Positions 10,997 to 22,191 of a DNA stretch of 64,000 bases are shown one piece after another (the first letter of the stretch is position 1; every line of letters begins with the position of its first letter). The stretch is taken from assembly GCF_032062135.1 (NCBI RefSeq), contig NC_092869.1, forward strand, positions 47,040,163 through 47,104,162, in the 5' to 3' direction. This DNA is from Pyxicephalus adspersus (Eukaryota; Chordata; Amphibia; Anura; Pyxicephalidae). The notes beneath the pieces were generated by a model. That model searched no databases. It saw only the letters and a list, made by a program, of their open reading frames with translations, and had not been told where the DNA came from. Made by a program: the position numbers and the translations under genes.

Positions 10997-11630
10997 AGTG
11001 TTTCTCAATATTTTAACATGGGGAACCCTTGTAATTACTTTCAGGTCTTTAGGGAACCCCTTCTATAAATACTATATCGTGTATTATAGGTTGACAATCG
11101 AAAATCTGGCCATCAATAATCCGGTTCTTTCAGTTTTCCGATTGAATTTTGGATCGCATTTTCAATACTGGGACTGTAGTACACTGTTTGGCCACTAATG
11201 TTTTGATTGCGCTGTTCTTCAGAAACAGCTGTTAGGTCTTGCTTGCTAAACTGAATACAAGTTGAGATGTCCCTGCTGCCTGCTCCCTGGAACTGTGCCA
11301 GATGTCCACGGAGCTGCAAGAAGAAGGCTGGCCTGTGTGTGTGTAAAAATAAAATCCAGAATTTTCGAAAATCTGGCACTCCTCAGGTCCAGAGGTTGCC
11401 GATTGATTTTTGATTGTCAACCTGTAGTTATTATACTATAGTATAGTGTGGTGGTCAATGAGAAGAATTCCTCTTACATTGGGTAGAATGGGTAGATGGG
11501 TAGAATGTCACCCTTACAGATAGCCAAAAACATCATTGGGGTCACTTATACTGACCTGAGAAACACAAAACTGCTCATTGCTCAAAGAACCCCCAGCAAC
11601 CTTTTGGAAGAACCCTGACTGACAAACACT
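10997..11630. mobile_element. hAT-type MITE, copy 1, interrupted
   Basis: Starts agtgtttctcaat and ends acaaacact, the inverted hAT-like termini of this family. Internal landmarks are aggtctttagggaacccc, attcctcttacatt and gatagccaaaaacatcattg. It is split by the pogo-like element at 11087-11424; without it the MITE is about 296 bp. Non-autonomous, no coding capacity. Its left flank (gacatatttgcattaccatt) matches the repeat at 10070, so the MITE itself landed in an older repeat. Confidence 0.85.
11087..11424. mobile_element. pogo/Tigger-like MITE with TA duplication
   Basis: Terminal inverted repeats taggttgacaatc (left) and gattgtcaacctg (right), flanked by TA at 11085-11086 and 11425-11426. 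A further inner inverted motif, cgaaaatctgg, occurs near both ends. TA target and CAGGTTGA-type ends fit pogo/Tigger of the Tc1/mariner group. It is 338 bp and carries no transposase, so it would have been moved in trans. Confidence 0.7.
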
Positions 11631-11654
11631 AGTCTAGCTCTTGAGGATATTTCT

Positions 11655-11765
11655 CCTAATGGCTGTGATCTCCTGAAGAAGCAGTGGAGTGAATCTGCGA
11701 AACGTGTTGGAAACCTACTCACAGCCTTGAAAACGCAAATCTTTTAATGGGACTTTTTATGATTA
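11655..11765 (+). repeat. Dispersed repeat with hammerhead-like core
   Basis: Continuation of the repeat split by the hAT MITE. CTGAAGAA at 11673-11680, a four-base stem GCAG (11681-11684) with CTGC (11695-11698), then GAAACG at 11699-11704. The order matches C3-A9, stem II and G12-A14 of a hammerhead ribozyme. Stem I is weak. See the best copy at 40411-40450. Confidence 0.55.
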
Positions 11766-14125
11766 TAAATTATATGTCAGATCTGATAGATTTTGCTGTG
11801 AAAATCTCTCATTTAAGTTTCTTACGTTTAGTGAAGAGGGTTCCTTTTTTGTTTCCTCTGCTTCATTTTGGATTTACCTAAGGGATGCGGAAAATTGAAT
11901 TATATTTATTAGGATCCAAAATATATAATGTTAATTTTGTGAAAAATAGTAAAATAATTTAATATTCAGCAAATAAATTGTATATTGGTATATATATATT
12001 TTACTATATTTCAGTATATGTGACTATAGAGTATATGTTACAACAAATATGGAAACTCCCCCGAGTCTCTACTTTCCCTTTCAAATAATAAGGGTCTTGA
12101 ATATGGATGTGGCATATGTACAACAGAGGAATATTTCATAGCTAAATAGCTATATATATGACTGTATATCAGAACAGGGGGATTTATGCAACCCCCAAAA
12201 CATGTCAGCTCCGTCTGGTGCATACAAATCAATACTTTATTTGGGACTTTAATTAGAGTGGCATTTTTATTCCCTATTCTAATTCTATAATACAAAAGCT
12301 GGCGGCCCCCCATTGGCCTGACATACATTTCGAAGCCAAATCTAGTATTTTCAGTGGAATGGGGGATTAGGCCATCTGTGAGGTTTTTATTACTCATTTA
12401 AGACAGAATGCTTACTTGCTGTCTCAATGACATTTTGTTGGGTGCCGGTATAGAAGGTGTTACCTCTATAGCAAATATAGGGAAGTCTTGTTAGCAAAAT
12501 CTGATTAGTTATTTTTCTAATGATGGTCTGAAAACCCAAAAGACAGATTGAATAAATGATTATATCACAGTTTAGGAAAGAGGAGCCAGAGGGAAGCAAA
12601 TAGACATGTTGGATCTCTGCAGAGAGATCACTGCTTTTACACTGACAGCAATAGTTCTTTTCTGTAGGATGCTGGCAGGTGGTAATCTTTTCTACTAAGG
12701 CTGTGGCTGCTTTATAGATAAACTCTACTGCAATACTTTGCTTTTTTTGGTGAATAATTCAGTGAACAAGCATGTAGTCTTTCTTTTTCACAATCCAACA
12801 CTGTAAAAATTCAGCATTCAACAAATTACTGTGTGTTATCCAATGTCTGATCCATCTCATGTAGGTAAACGTAGCTGAACTTCTCTTTGAGTCCCGAGGA
12901 AAGGAAATAAAAAATAAAGCGTATTGTTACTTCTCTTTCATCAGACCACACACTGTGCTAATCAGTACTGCCCAGGAAATCTGTGATTGCAATCTTCACG
13001 CGTGGGGTGAGCGCGTCTGTATCCATGCTACTTCTTAGTGCTGGAAAATGATCGATTGAACGATCATATTCAAATATTTTGTCTGCATTCTTATTGAACC
13101 ATGCTCAGCTTCTTCTGCATTTCAAATACTGCACACATCAGATCGACACACAATGCAATAATCTGACATTCCCCCTCCACAAAGCACAATGATAACCTTC
13201 GTTCATTTCATTATATCAGCAGGTCACCCGCAGGATGATTGCTGCCCTAATTAGGTGGAATTAAAGGAAAACTTTATGTTATTTTCAGAGAGTACACATC
13301 CTGAATTCACTACATTCTTTATAAAGCAGCAATTTGGATTATGAAGTTTTTAGAGAAAAAACAATTTCACTATATGACCCTAAATTCAGCCATATAAGTA
13401 CAATTTGCAATATATTTATAAAGTCACAAACATTGGCTCCATCATTGAGTGGTCAGACCGTATTCCTGCAGAGAACAGAGCACAAATAATAATGTAAGTG
13501 CTGTTCATGTACTCGTGTTAGGAGGTCTTGGCTTGATGACCCACCACCGAAGATCCATGATTGCCTTTACTCGGAATAAATGGGTTAAAATGGAAATAAA
13601 TTCACCCCAGCACCTCACCACATCATTTTAGGAGGCTCCAATCAGTGCCCTTTAGGAACATGGCCCAACTCCCTTTTCCTAATAGATCTTAACTAGTTTA
13701 GTTGTATACAAATAAAGGTTTCTAATCTGTATCCATGATCCAGCACCTTGGGTTCTAATCTAGAGATCCATCCATATTTAATCCAACCTGTTTTTTTACA
13801 GTTTGGGGAATCCTCGTGTTTGTAGTGGACCTATTCCTTACTCATTGGTAGGTGATGAACTTCTGCCAAAATTTACACGTACAGCAATATGGCACATTAA
13901 TGTAAGTAAAAATAAAAGAGAGAAATATTAGGGGTTTAGAGGAAAAGTTTTGAGGTTTGTATTGCATATAGTGAAAATACAATAATATATCACATTGCAT
14001 ATTTAGGAGTGTTAGTGATCCCAAATCCATGCACTCAGGGAAGTATATTGGGATATCTAGACAAATGAAGTTTTGCTCTTACAGAGTCCTTGCGTTAGTC
14101 TGAAGGAACAATGTCAACACAGCCA
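11766..14125. other. No gene seen; unique DNA with one regulatory-looking block
   Basis: At 12930-13280 the sequence is complex and repeat-free (cttcacgcgtggggtgagcg, aatgatcgattgaacgatca, gattgctgccctaattagg) and could be a conserved element. The remainder is AT-rich. The 119-codon minus-strand frame at 12038-12397 has no recognisable domain. Confidence 0.35.
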
Positions 14126-14151
14126 CGTTTCGCCCACTTGGGCTTCTTCAG
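14126..14151 (-). repeat. Hammerhead-like core motif
   Basis: On the minus strand: CTGAAGAA, stem GCCC, loop AAGT, stem GGGC, then GAAACG. Stem II is a perfect four-pair helix of different sequence from the copy at 11673, which argues that pairing rather than sequence was kept. The stem III segment (acgtggc) deviates from ACGCGTC, so this copy is probably inactive. Confidence 0.5.
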
Positions 14152-15337
14152 GGGAAAACATAAGATATAACAAAGGTGCTAGTTTCATTGCATGGAATTG
14201 ATTTATGAGCATGTCTTCCATTATTTAGTCTGGGATGCAGTACAAAGGGGTACCAATTGTAGCAATAGGTAATCAAATCCAATCAAGGCTCTAGTTTGCC
14301 CAATCAAGTAGTTTAGGTTTGCTGCTATGCCGTACAGGGTTAGTGTAGACTGACTTAGTAGTCAGAGCAAGCTGCTTCCTGTAATGCAGCTAAATGGAAT
14401 CCGGCTAGCTGCTGCTTCCTGTTCTGTTGCCAGTCTCCCGGTGTTCTCCAGAATAAAGGGGCAATATGGATATATGGCCCAGATTTACTTGTGTATACCT
14501 GCCCTGTGGAGACAACAATTAGACCTACATCCTGGTGACTTTTTAGTTTTTTTGTGTTTAGGTCTGCTTTGACAAATACCAAGCTGGGCTCCTAAATACA
14601 CATTTAAGAAATAAAATTAACAGAGGCCTAACTTTTGTTACACAAATAAAAAAAAAAAAAAAAGTTGTTCATATTGATGATCCAAAACTTTACTAAGGGA
14701 ACATAAAGGCACCCTAAAGTACAATTCGTCCCAAACTTTTTTTAACTTTAAGTCCTTGTTCGTGAATCAGGTTTGCTTTAGCTATATCACTGTTTAGGAC
14801 TCCGGGTTTTCTATGTGACCTTGCAGCATTGTATCTTCTTACTGCAATGCAATCCATATGACCTTGATTCAAACGTTTATGTATCTATTACTGGATACAT
14901 ATTTCTATGGAGGATGGTTTGTTTAAAGGACATCACAATACGAGTAGGTATATACAGAGTTGAAACTCGCACTTTAATGCTTTTATTATCCAAACTATTT
15001 ATAAACAAAAAGCAAAAAAAAAAATCTTTCCAAATTCCTGTCTGCACTGAGGAATACTAGCAAGTGAACTACTTGTATTAGAAAAGGCAGGCAGGAGATG
15101 GGGTAATACCAGGCAAAGTATTACTGAAGTTACCCATGAGTACTGCACTTTCTGTAACCCCACCAATCCCCTCTTTTCCCCAATGTGAACACCTGGGAAC
15201 ATATTAGATTGACAACATGATGTAATGCAGTGAAGCTTGATTTAACTGTGAATAACCTCTCAGTTTGTGCAGAGATAATTAAAAAATAGATAATGTGCAG
15301 TAATGCAGTGAACAGCTGCTTATGATACAACGTTCAT
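14152..15337. other. No gene seen
   Basis: Mostly unique. The right part of 14340-14580 ends with ctggtgactttttag and ggtctgctttgac, like the end of other TTAA-type repeats in this window, but the boundaries cannot be set. A poly-A run lies at 14648-14663. Confidence 0.3.
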
Positions 15338-15440
15338 TGATGAAGCGGGAGGAGTACCCAAAACGTGTCGGCTTTATGTATTCGCTATCATTTGATTTTA
15401 AATTGGAATAAACCTGTACCTTGTTTTGAACATATTTGTG
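15338..15440 (+). repeat. Dispersed repeat with hammerhead-like motif and AATAAA
   Basis: TGATGAAG, a GGG/CCC stem, then AAAACGTGTCGG (G12 changed to A), followed about 45 bp later by a polyadenylation-type AATAAA. This layout recurs in the GAAACGYGT repeats of this window and fits the end of a retroelement. The core has two substitutions, so activity is unlikely. Confidence 0.45.
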
Positions 15441-15998
15441 TGGAGCTTCAGTTTCAGATCTCCCACACTCTGAAACTCAAACAAAATGTTCTGGCTGTAC
15501 ATACATTTTAATACTAATATTATTAGCCCTTCCACCATTAGTAATTTTAGTAGAAGTACCTCTATGTAATTTGATTGCACTTTTCCTTTTACAGCTGAAG
15601 TAAAGGATCATTTCCTGGTTCTTTTTATTTCCTATCCACTTCTCCACTCCTATTCCATTTCCTATCCACGTGCTAATAAAATTAATAAACACATTGTATC
15701 AAACCTCAGGTTGAACATAGACCTTCCCGGATTACCAATGTCCTTCCTTACCTCTCATCTTTCCCTCCTCTGAAGAATCCCGTTCATTGACCCTACCTTC
15801 CTCTTACTTCCTTTTTTCACCATCTACTTCTCTTCTTTCCTTTTATCTTCATATCCTGGTAAGTGACCTGCTTATTATTAACCCTTTGTTAGGCAGTGAC
15901 CCTAGGGCACATGGGTTCTTCAAGCCTCATCAATCTTTGTGGGGACTCTTCATTTATTCCACTGTGAATAACACTCTAAACAAGACTCTCCTCTCATT
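15441..15998. other. No gene seen
   Basis: Unique sequence with a pyrimidine-leaning stretch at 15740-15860. Nothing else recognised. Confidence 0.3.
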
Positions 15999-16100
15999 GG
16001 TCCCGATTTAAGAAAGCCCTCAGGTTTGCTAGATCACCCAGGTTCTCCAATGATAGTTTATCTTCTCCAGTCTTGGAGAACTTTAGTAAATTAGGACCAT
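15999..16100. mobile_element. Foldback MITE family X, deleted copy
   Basis: Left end ggtcccgatttaagaaagcc, right end cttctccagtcttggagaac then ttagtaaattaggacca, with aggtttgctagatcaccc between. Compared with 33739-33967 the left inner half is deleted. Confidence 0.75.
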
Positions 16101-16619
16101 TTCACCACATCCCATTTCCTGTCTATGGTAATTTCCCCTATTCTATTACTATGACATGTGATGTTGTAATGTTGATTGTTATAATCTCAACTGTTTAACC
16201 TTTGATAAGCTGGCCTCCCAAGGTAATGCCTGAAATTTATGCAGAATTTTTCATGATTGACAGACTTCAATAAAAGGGGGCGGATCAGGGAATGTTAAGC
16301 AGGGGAGGGAGTCTAGATGATGCCAGGGAATGAGTAAGGCTATGACCCGTTGCAGCTTCTATTGCACACTATAGGAAGCTCACCTTGTTCAGCGAGGTCA
16401 AACTGAGCATTTCAAGCACAAATATACAAAACTGAATTCAAGCCCAGATTTTAGCTTTAACTTTGACACTCTAACAGATCAAAAAGTTTCTTGTGAAAAG
16501 GAAAGAAGAGTTCAAACTGTGCCAAGATGAACCTATTGTACTAGTCAAATGAGAGCTTTACCCCATGACTTTTCATTTTGAAATGATGAATTGTTCAGAT
16601 GCCAGTCCAGGAAGGGAAG
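16101..16619. other. No gene seen
   Basis: Unique sequence; no repeats or coding features recognised. Confidence 0.3.
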
Positions 16620-16800
16620 AACAGTAGGAAGAGCGGGTCACAGATAAACACAATTATTTTTTGAAGAGCTATGTAGGAGTCGGTGGCATCTGTCGCTTTC
16701 ATCCCAGTTCCTCTCCCGGCGAGAACACATGATCTGCAGATTGACTAGGCAGTGATTAAAAGTCTAATGAAGCTGTCGGATTTCTTTGCACTGCTCACCT
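16620..16800. promoter_or_regulatory. Candidate conserved non-coding element
   Basis: Repeat-free complex block: cagataaacacaattatt, cttcatcccag-type unique words, cctctcccggcgagaacaca and gtgattaaaagtctaatgaa. It carries GATAA/TAAACA and ATTA-type factor motifs. Inferred from texture; no conservation test was possible. Confidence 0.3.
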
Positions 16801-17799
16801 GTAAAAACTTATTCTCTTTTATTCTGAACGGATGCAGAAACTTGCAAGCCTATGTGGGACAAATTTCAGATTCATTTCAGCTGTATGTTTTAATCTTTTT
16901 GAATGCTTTACTGAATTTAGCAATTGCAAATATATATTTTCATCACAGATAAATGTAAAAGTACAAACATGATACATAGAACAACCAATTAAATCAAAAA
17001 CAAAATTAGTTTGCAATCAGTTTCAATGTATAGAGGTTGGCTATGTTAACTAATGACTGACTATAAGGAAACATACCATACTCAATTAGTTTTATTATTT
17101 CTACCGCAGTACTCTTTTCCACCACTTGATGTCCTTAGTCTGAGGACCAGCATCATTTTATCCACTATATCAGAGACCAGGCTGTCATGAGTCTGCACTG
17201 ATCCTACTACTGGACAGGAAAGCAGAAGCAGCACTGTCCTGAAGAAAGTATGGTACATGGCTGATTGGCTCCTGTTGCTGATTCTTCCTCTCATGATCTA
17301 AGCTATGATGTGCAGACTGAAAGATATAAACCGAAAAAAGAATGAAACCACAGCATCTGCTAGGGTGCATCATATTGCCTTTTCAAAGTACGCTTTAACT
17401 CATTTTGGCATTAATAAGCCTTAATCCCCTCTCAATGTACTTCTTTCTTTACCACTTCATTGCTCTGTCATTGTAGAGCTGAATAACAGATTCCAGGCTT
17501 CCTTACAAAGAGGAAGAGAGCGGCCATTGCGTATTACAAAGCAATAAATTATGGAAAATTGTGCAGAATGGTCCCTGGCAGTCCTGCCTAGCTAAATAAT
17601 GAAAACAAAAATTAAAAAAAAATCCAAAATAATTTTGGAAATTATAAAAGCCATCCGTGGGTACAATTGAATTCATTTTTTCATAGGCATTGTACAGGTA
17701 AATTTATAAATATACTAAAAAAATGTAATAGCCTTTGTAAAATTATTATTTTGGTCACTTCTATGATCAATCATCATTTTGTTAGACTCTTCACTGTCT

Positions 17800-17880
17800 A
17801 ATATCCCTGAAAAAGCTGGAAACTCAACTGTGAAACGCGTTGGCATTTTATGTATCGGTTTCAGATAGAATACAATGTTT
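17800..17880 (+). repeat. Dispersed repeat with degenerate hammerhead-like motif
   Basis: CCCTGAAAAAG (17806-17816) and GAAACGCGTTGG (17832-17843). The 3' half is the best match in the window to the A-C-G/C-G-U stem III of compact hammerheads, but the U7-G8 area is changed and stem II does not pair cleanly. Confidence 0.45.
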
Positions 17881-18289
17881 TGAAGAGTTGCTTGTAATGT
17901 ATTGATTTTATCATTTGCTTCTTAGTACAATTTGTACAATAATAATACAGTCGCATAATAAAATGCAAAAATCCTCTGTAAAATATCCTTTTAGCTTTTT
18001 GTGAGGATGTCCTCAGCTTTCATTCTTGTTGTTCCACATTTTTTGGGATGTGGCAATCTAATCATTAATTGGATAAGCATGTATGGGGGGAATTTACTTA
18101 TTTAAAACTTACTTGACCATGCTATACCTTTAAATTGTCTATAGCTGCCCCGTGAAACAAATGCCATTTTTTAATACCAAAAATCCAAACCAACAACATT
18201 GTAACAATAGCAGAACAACCTCATCTAATATTTATCTCCTAATAAATAAACAACATGAAGAGCTAAATATACCCCCAGCATATTATTAG

Positions 18290-18450
18290 AGGTAAAAATA
18301 GCAGCGGCTGCTGGGACAAACGTCACTTTGTGGATTTGCATTGGCAGCGCTATAACATTAAATATTCTGATATGTACTGCAAACCCGAGAGCTAATCAAC
18401 AGCAAATATAAACTATCGTCTAATAAACTGCAGGACTGATGAAGTTGGAA
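18290..18450. promoter_or_regulatory. Candidate conserved non-coding element
   Basis: Complex, repeat-free: agcagcggctgctgggacaa, cgtcactttgtggatttgca, attggcagcgctataacatt and gagctaatcaacagcaaat. CpG is locally kept and there are CRE-like and homeodomain-like words. No coding frame. Texture-based call. Confidence 0.3.
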
Positions 18451-18739
18451 CTTTTTTTCTGGTTCAGATGGTTCATTCTCTACAGTTTTTTCTGCTTCTC
18501 GCAATCTGAGTTAATATTAAATGTTTTTTGAAGGTCAAGGTTGCCCTTACTATTAACGCACTCATAGATGGGAACCTACAAAATTTATGAGAGATAAAAA
18601 ACGTTGTTACTGATGTACTAGAGTAAAACTGCAAGTTGGCCGACTAGCTCTAGTATCGCAATGACTCACCTACCTGAAGTCCCCCCACTTCTTCCACCCC
18701 ATACACATTTGTTTTCTCTCTAATTTTTAGACTTGTCTG

Positions 18740-19153
18740 TTAAAGCAAACTAAAACCAAAATTAAAACTTTGCAACCTAGAAGGTCCTATATTGTAAAAG
18801 CGACAGGTGATGTTCCATCTGCAATAAAACCATCTTGCCTGTCTGATTGCTATTTCAAAATTGAACTCATCAGTCTCGGTTCCATCACGTGAGCTGCCAA
18901 CTTGTTCTTGCTTTCACTTTTTGGCCATCCTGATTGGACTGGAATGGTAACCATGCAGGTGTGCAGGAGTTCATTCGGTCCCGGTAGCCACAGGGGAAGC
19001 CAGGATGTGCGGAATGTGTCAACTACTTACACTGAGCTGCACATGAGCCGCTGTGATTTTTTGACCAATAATGATGGCCATCAAGCAGGTAATCATTACC
19101 TGTCCCTGCTCGATCTAAAATTTTGAAAGCAGAACTTTAGTTCACTGGGAATT
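18740..19153. mobile_element. Possible TTAA-type (T2/Kolobok-like) MITE
   Basis: Begins ttaaagcaaactaaaacc and ends gcagaactttagttcactgg; the right end inverted (gtgaactaaag) partly matches the left end. TTAAAG-type ends occur at 42353-43062, where the TTAA pair is intact. Here only the left TTAA survives, so both family and borders are tentative. Confidence 0.35.
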
Positions 19154-19399
19154 TCTCTTCTTGTAGGCAACTCCTGAACAGATTGAAGCCCCCAAAATGA
19201 CATCCCAGACGTTATAATGAGGTCACATTAGAAGTAGCATGAGCCTCGGTCAATGTGATAAGACACCTCTAGGGATGTGTTTGTATGTCAATATGGTGTC
19301 TAAGGGCACTATGATATGCTAATTTTGTATCACAATTATATATATAATGAACACATTCCTTTTTGATTGATAACAACTTTGATACACATTTTCTCCACT

Positions 19400-19480
19400 T
19401 GTAGCCCTGAAGTAGGGGGGTTACCGAAACGTGTTAATCTGTTTCATGATATTCAAAATAAATACAAAGAACCGCTTTAA
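19400..19480 (+). repeat. Dispersed repeat with degenerate hammerhead-like motif
   Basis: CCCTGAAGTAG (19406-19416), a short GG/CC stem, then GAAACGTGTT (19426-19435), followed by AATAAA about 30 bp on. Same layout as the copy at 15338. G8-A9 of the core is changed (TGAAGTA), so it should not cleave. Confidence 0.4.
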
Positions 19481-20623
19481 ATCATTCCATCTCTTAATAT
19501 AGCTGTAAAGTTATTGGTGGGGTGATCTTGCTCCAAAATCCACTGTGTTCTGTCCATCCCCCTAAACCCACAAGGTCCATGCTTCAAAATGCACCGCTTC
19601 CAAAAGCCTGGCTATGCCCGACCCCACAACTGGATAAGAACCTCATTCCCGCCAGATACAAAGCTGCCACACCAGGTTCCTTTTAAGAAACAAGCAATGT
19701 TCTAGAAAAGATTTAATTGGAATGCTAGAAAATTTCTGCAGTGAATTATTTTGACCATCACTAAATAGAATCCAGCTGAGCCAGCAAACACACAGCAACA
19801 GCAAAGAAAAGAAAAAAGAAAGAAATATTTGCACAAGCGAATTGAGTTATTTATTTATTTATTGAGCACAAGAAAACACAAAGGACAAGCGGGATGCAAA
19901 TCATTTGCTTTCTCTGGCGTACGCAAGAAATTTGAATGCATAGAAAATACAGCAGGTGAAAGGAAATAGTTTCAAGTTAATGGTGAATGTATTTTTATTC
20001 TCCCGGTCATAGTCTATCAAGCATGATTGAATAAAATAAGGGCTTTCCATGGAGTACAAACTATGATGAAAACAGCCCAAATAATTACCCAACTGTGACC
20101 GAAACACAAACAGACCAGCACACCCAACATGTTAGATATTGGGTATTTACCGGGATACAATGCAGGATAAAAAATGGTCTAAGCACAAGGAGAAAACAGA
20201 ATACGAAAGGAAAAAAAAATATTTGTAGATGTTTCTGGGGTTTGACTGTGAGATCTATTTTCTTACAAAAAGTCTTGAACCACAAGAAGCCTTAAATTGC
20301 AACGCGTGGAACATGCAAGTCGCCTTTTATACCCAATGGCACTCCAACACACGTCAAACAACACGTCACCGCAATGCATGTATGTGAATTTACAAGCACT
20401 GCATTGCATTGTGAGGATTTGTTTTCTTTATTGCCAATGGCTTCCTAACGGTCCTTCTTTCTTAGGCTTTTACCACTATGGGTCTGATTTAGACTGTTCA
20501 TGGTTAATTATTCACCTTGCAAGTAATATGTGTGAATTATTTAATTGCAGAATACTCATCATGTGCACGGGAACCCAAAAGAATATACATTTTTTTTTTA
20601 TGCACATGATTAGATGATAAAGT
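19481..20623. other. No gene seen
   Basis: Unique AT-rich sequence. Frames of 60-106 codons lack domains; the plus-strand frame at 20297-20617 has no start context, splice sites or motif that would support it. Confidence 0.3.
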
Positions 20624-21128
20624 TTGCAAAGCTGTATCTCAATTTTTAAATATATAAATGGTCCATATAGGGAATTCACTTCTCACTTATTCACCATAAG
20701 ATCGTTACAAAGCACAAGGGGACGCTCTTTGTGTCTGGAGGAAAAGAAGTTTATGCTCCGGATAAGGAAGGGATTCTTCACTGTAAGGTCTGTGATAATG
20801 TGGAATCGGCTTCCTCAGGAAGTAGTTTCAGCAAGTTCTGTAGATTGCTTTAAGAAAAAGCTGGATGATTTCTAGAAGCACAGAATAAAACTGGGTAATA
20901 AGGCTTTAAAGTAAAGATAACAGAGACTGCTGATCCAGGGAACATCTGATTGTCTCATGGAATCAGGAAGGATTTTTTTCCCGTTGCAGCACACTGAACT
21001 ATGCTTTGTATGAGTTTTTTTGCCTTCCTCTGGATCAACTATGTCTATGGGGTTTTACCTGGGATATGTTTGATTTCCTAGTAGTTGGACTTGATGAACT
21101 TTTTTCAACCTAACTGTAACTATGAAGC
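20624..21128 (+). mobile_element. LINE 3' end: ORF2 C-terminus plus 3' UTR
   Basis: An 83-codon frame (20624-20875) has the hallmark C-terminal block of CR1/L2-group LINE reverse transcriptases: IFKYINGP, then GFFTVRS, then WNRLPQEVVSAS and FKKKLDDF. After the stop come about 250 bp of untranslated sequence ending ttttttcaacctaactgtaa. The same family is present inverted at 43656-44040. Truncated at the 5' side as usual for LINEs, so no endonuclease or catalytic RT motifs are present. Confidence 0.75.
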
Positions 21129-21779
21129 TAAGTGAAATATCTCTTTCAAGGTAATAATTCACTTTGCTATGTAAGAAGCGTATATTCCTTAGTAAACAAT
21201 CCCCAATGTTTCCACACACATTACACAGACCTGGTAAATGTCATGCTTTGACAGACACAATAAGACTGTTTTCCTACAAGGTGTAGTTAGAGTAGAAAAA
21301 AATCACATGAAATGTTTCAATATATGTCTTCTGGAAAAGTTGTTTCGCAGGCCATGATTTCATGCTTTCACCCTATCATTTCACTCAATCATTCTCCATT
21401 TAGCAATACATTGTTTATTGCAAAGCTTGAACACGACATGCTGTAGATGATAGGCACAATTCACTAAGATAGATATGCAATATTTTAAATAATTTTTATT
21501 AGGTTTATAGATTATTTGTGTGCTAGAGCATTAATCATTATTCATAGCATACCATATCGTAATGATGAATAATATTATTATTACTATTGTTAAAGCTTTC
21601 TGGCTTTCTGTGCGGGATTTAGGCATACATGTTAAGATTAATGAGTGTTGCCGCTACTGTTATCCAAATGATAGGGTTCCATGATTCTTAGTTACACCCC
21701 TGAGAGAGCGGAAACAATTTGTGCCCTTCATGGCTACCAGGAGATATGATGAGTGAATAGATGTTTCATATATAGTCTC
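21129..21779. other. No gene seen; AT-rich unique DNA
   Basis: Very AT-rich near 21480-21600 (repeated TATTATTA). No element recognised. Confidence 0.35.
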
Positions 21780-22190
21780 ACACTTTAATATTTCATTGGA
21801 CCACCTTTGATTCCGGCACACAATCACTGGAGTATCGTTTCCATAAGCTCATACAATGTCACAACATTTCCCCCCAGATTGAGGATGGGAAGGGTCGAGC
21901 TGTGTAAAGTCTTCTCCAGATCATGCCAAAGATTCTCCCTGGGGTTCAGGTCTGGGCTCTGTGGTGGCCAATCCATGGGGGGGCAATAATGTCTCATGTT
22001 CCCTGCACTAATATTTCACAATTTGGCTGTGATGAATCTTGGCATCGTCATCTTGGAATATTTCCATACCATCAGGGAAGAAAGAAAAAGTAATTGTCAG
22101 GAAAACCTGGACCAGTATATTCATGGAGTCAAATGAGCTCATATTTTGGGCACATAGTGTTTTTGAACCTAGACCTGATCAACTGAAGCA
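21780..22190 (-). pseudogene. Tc1-like transposase relic (DDE domain, C-terminal part)
   Basis: On the minus strand one can read, from the array side: VMIWG at the junction, then SGLGSKTLC, then FFPDGMEIFQDDDAKIH (with the second catalytic Asp), a stop and a frameshift, then MDWPPQSPDLNPRENLW (with the final Glu), then HDLEKTLHSS. This is the usual order of a Tc1/mariner DDE transposase. The stops and the shift make it non-functional. The N-terminal DNA-binding half is missing; in its place lies the minisatellite at 22192-22857. Confidence 0.9.
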
Positions 22191-22191
22191 A

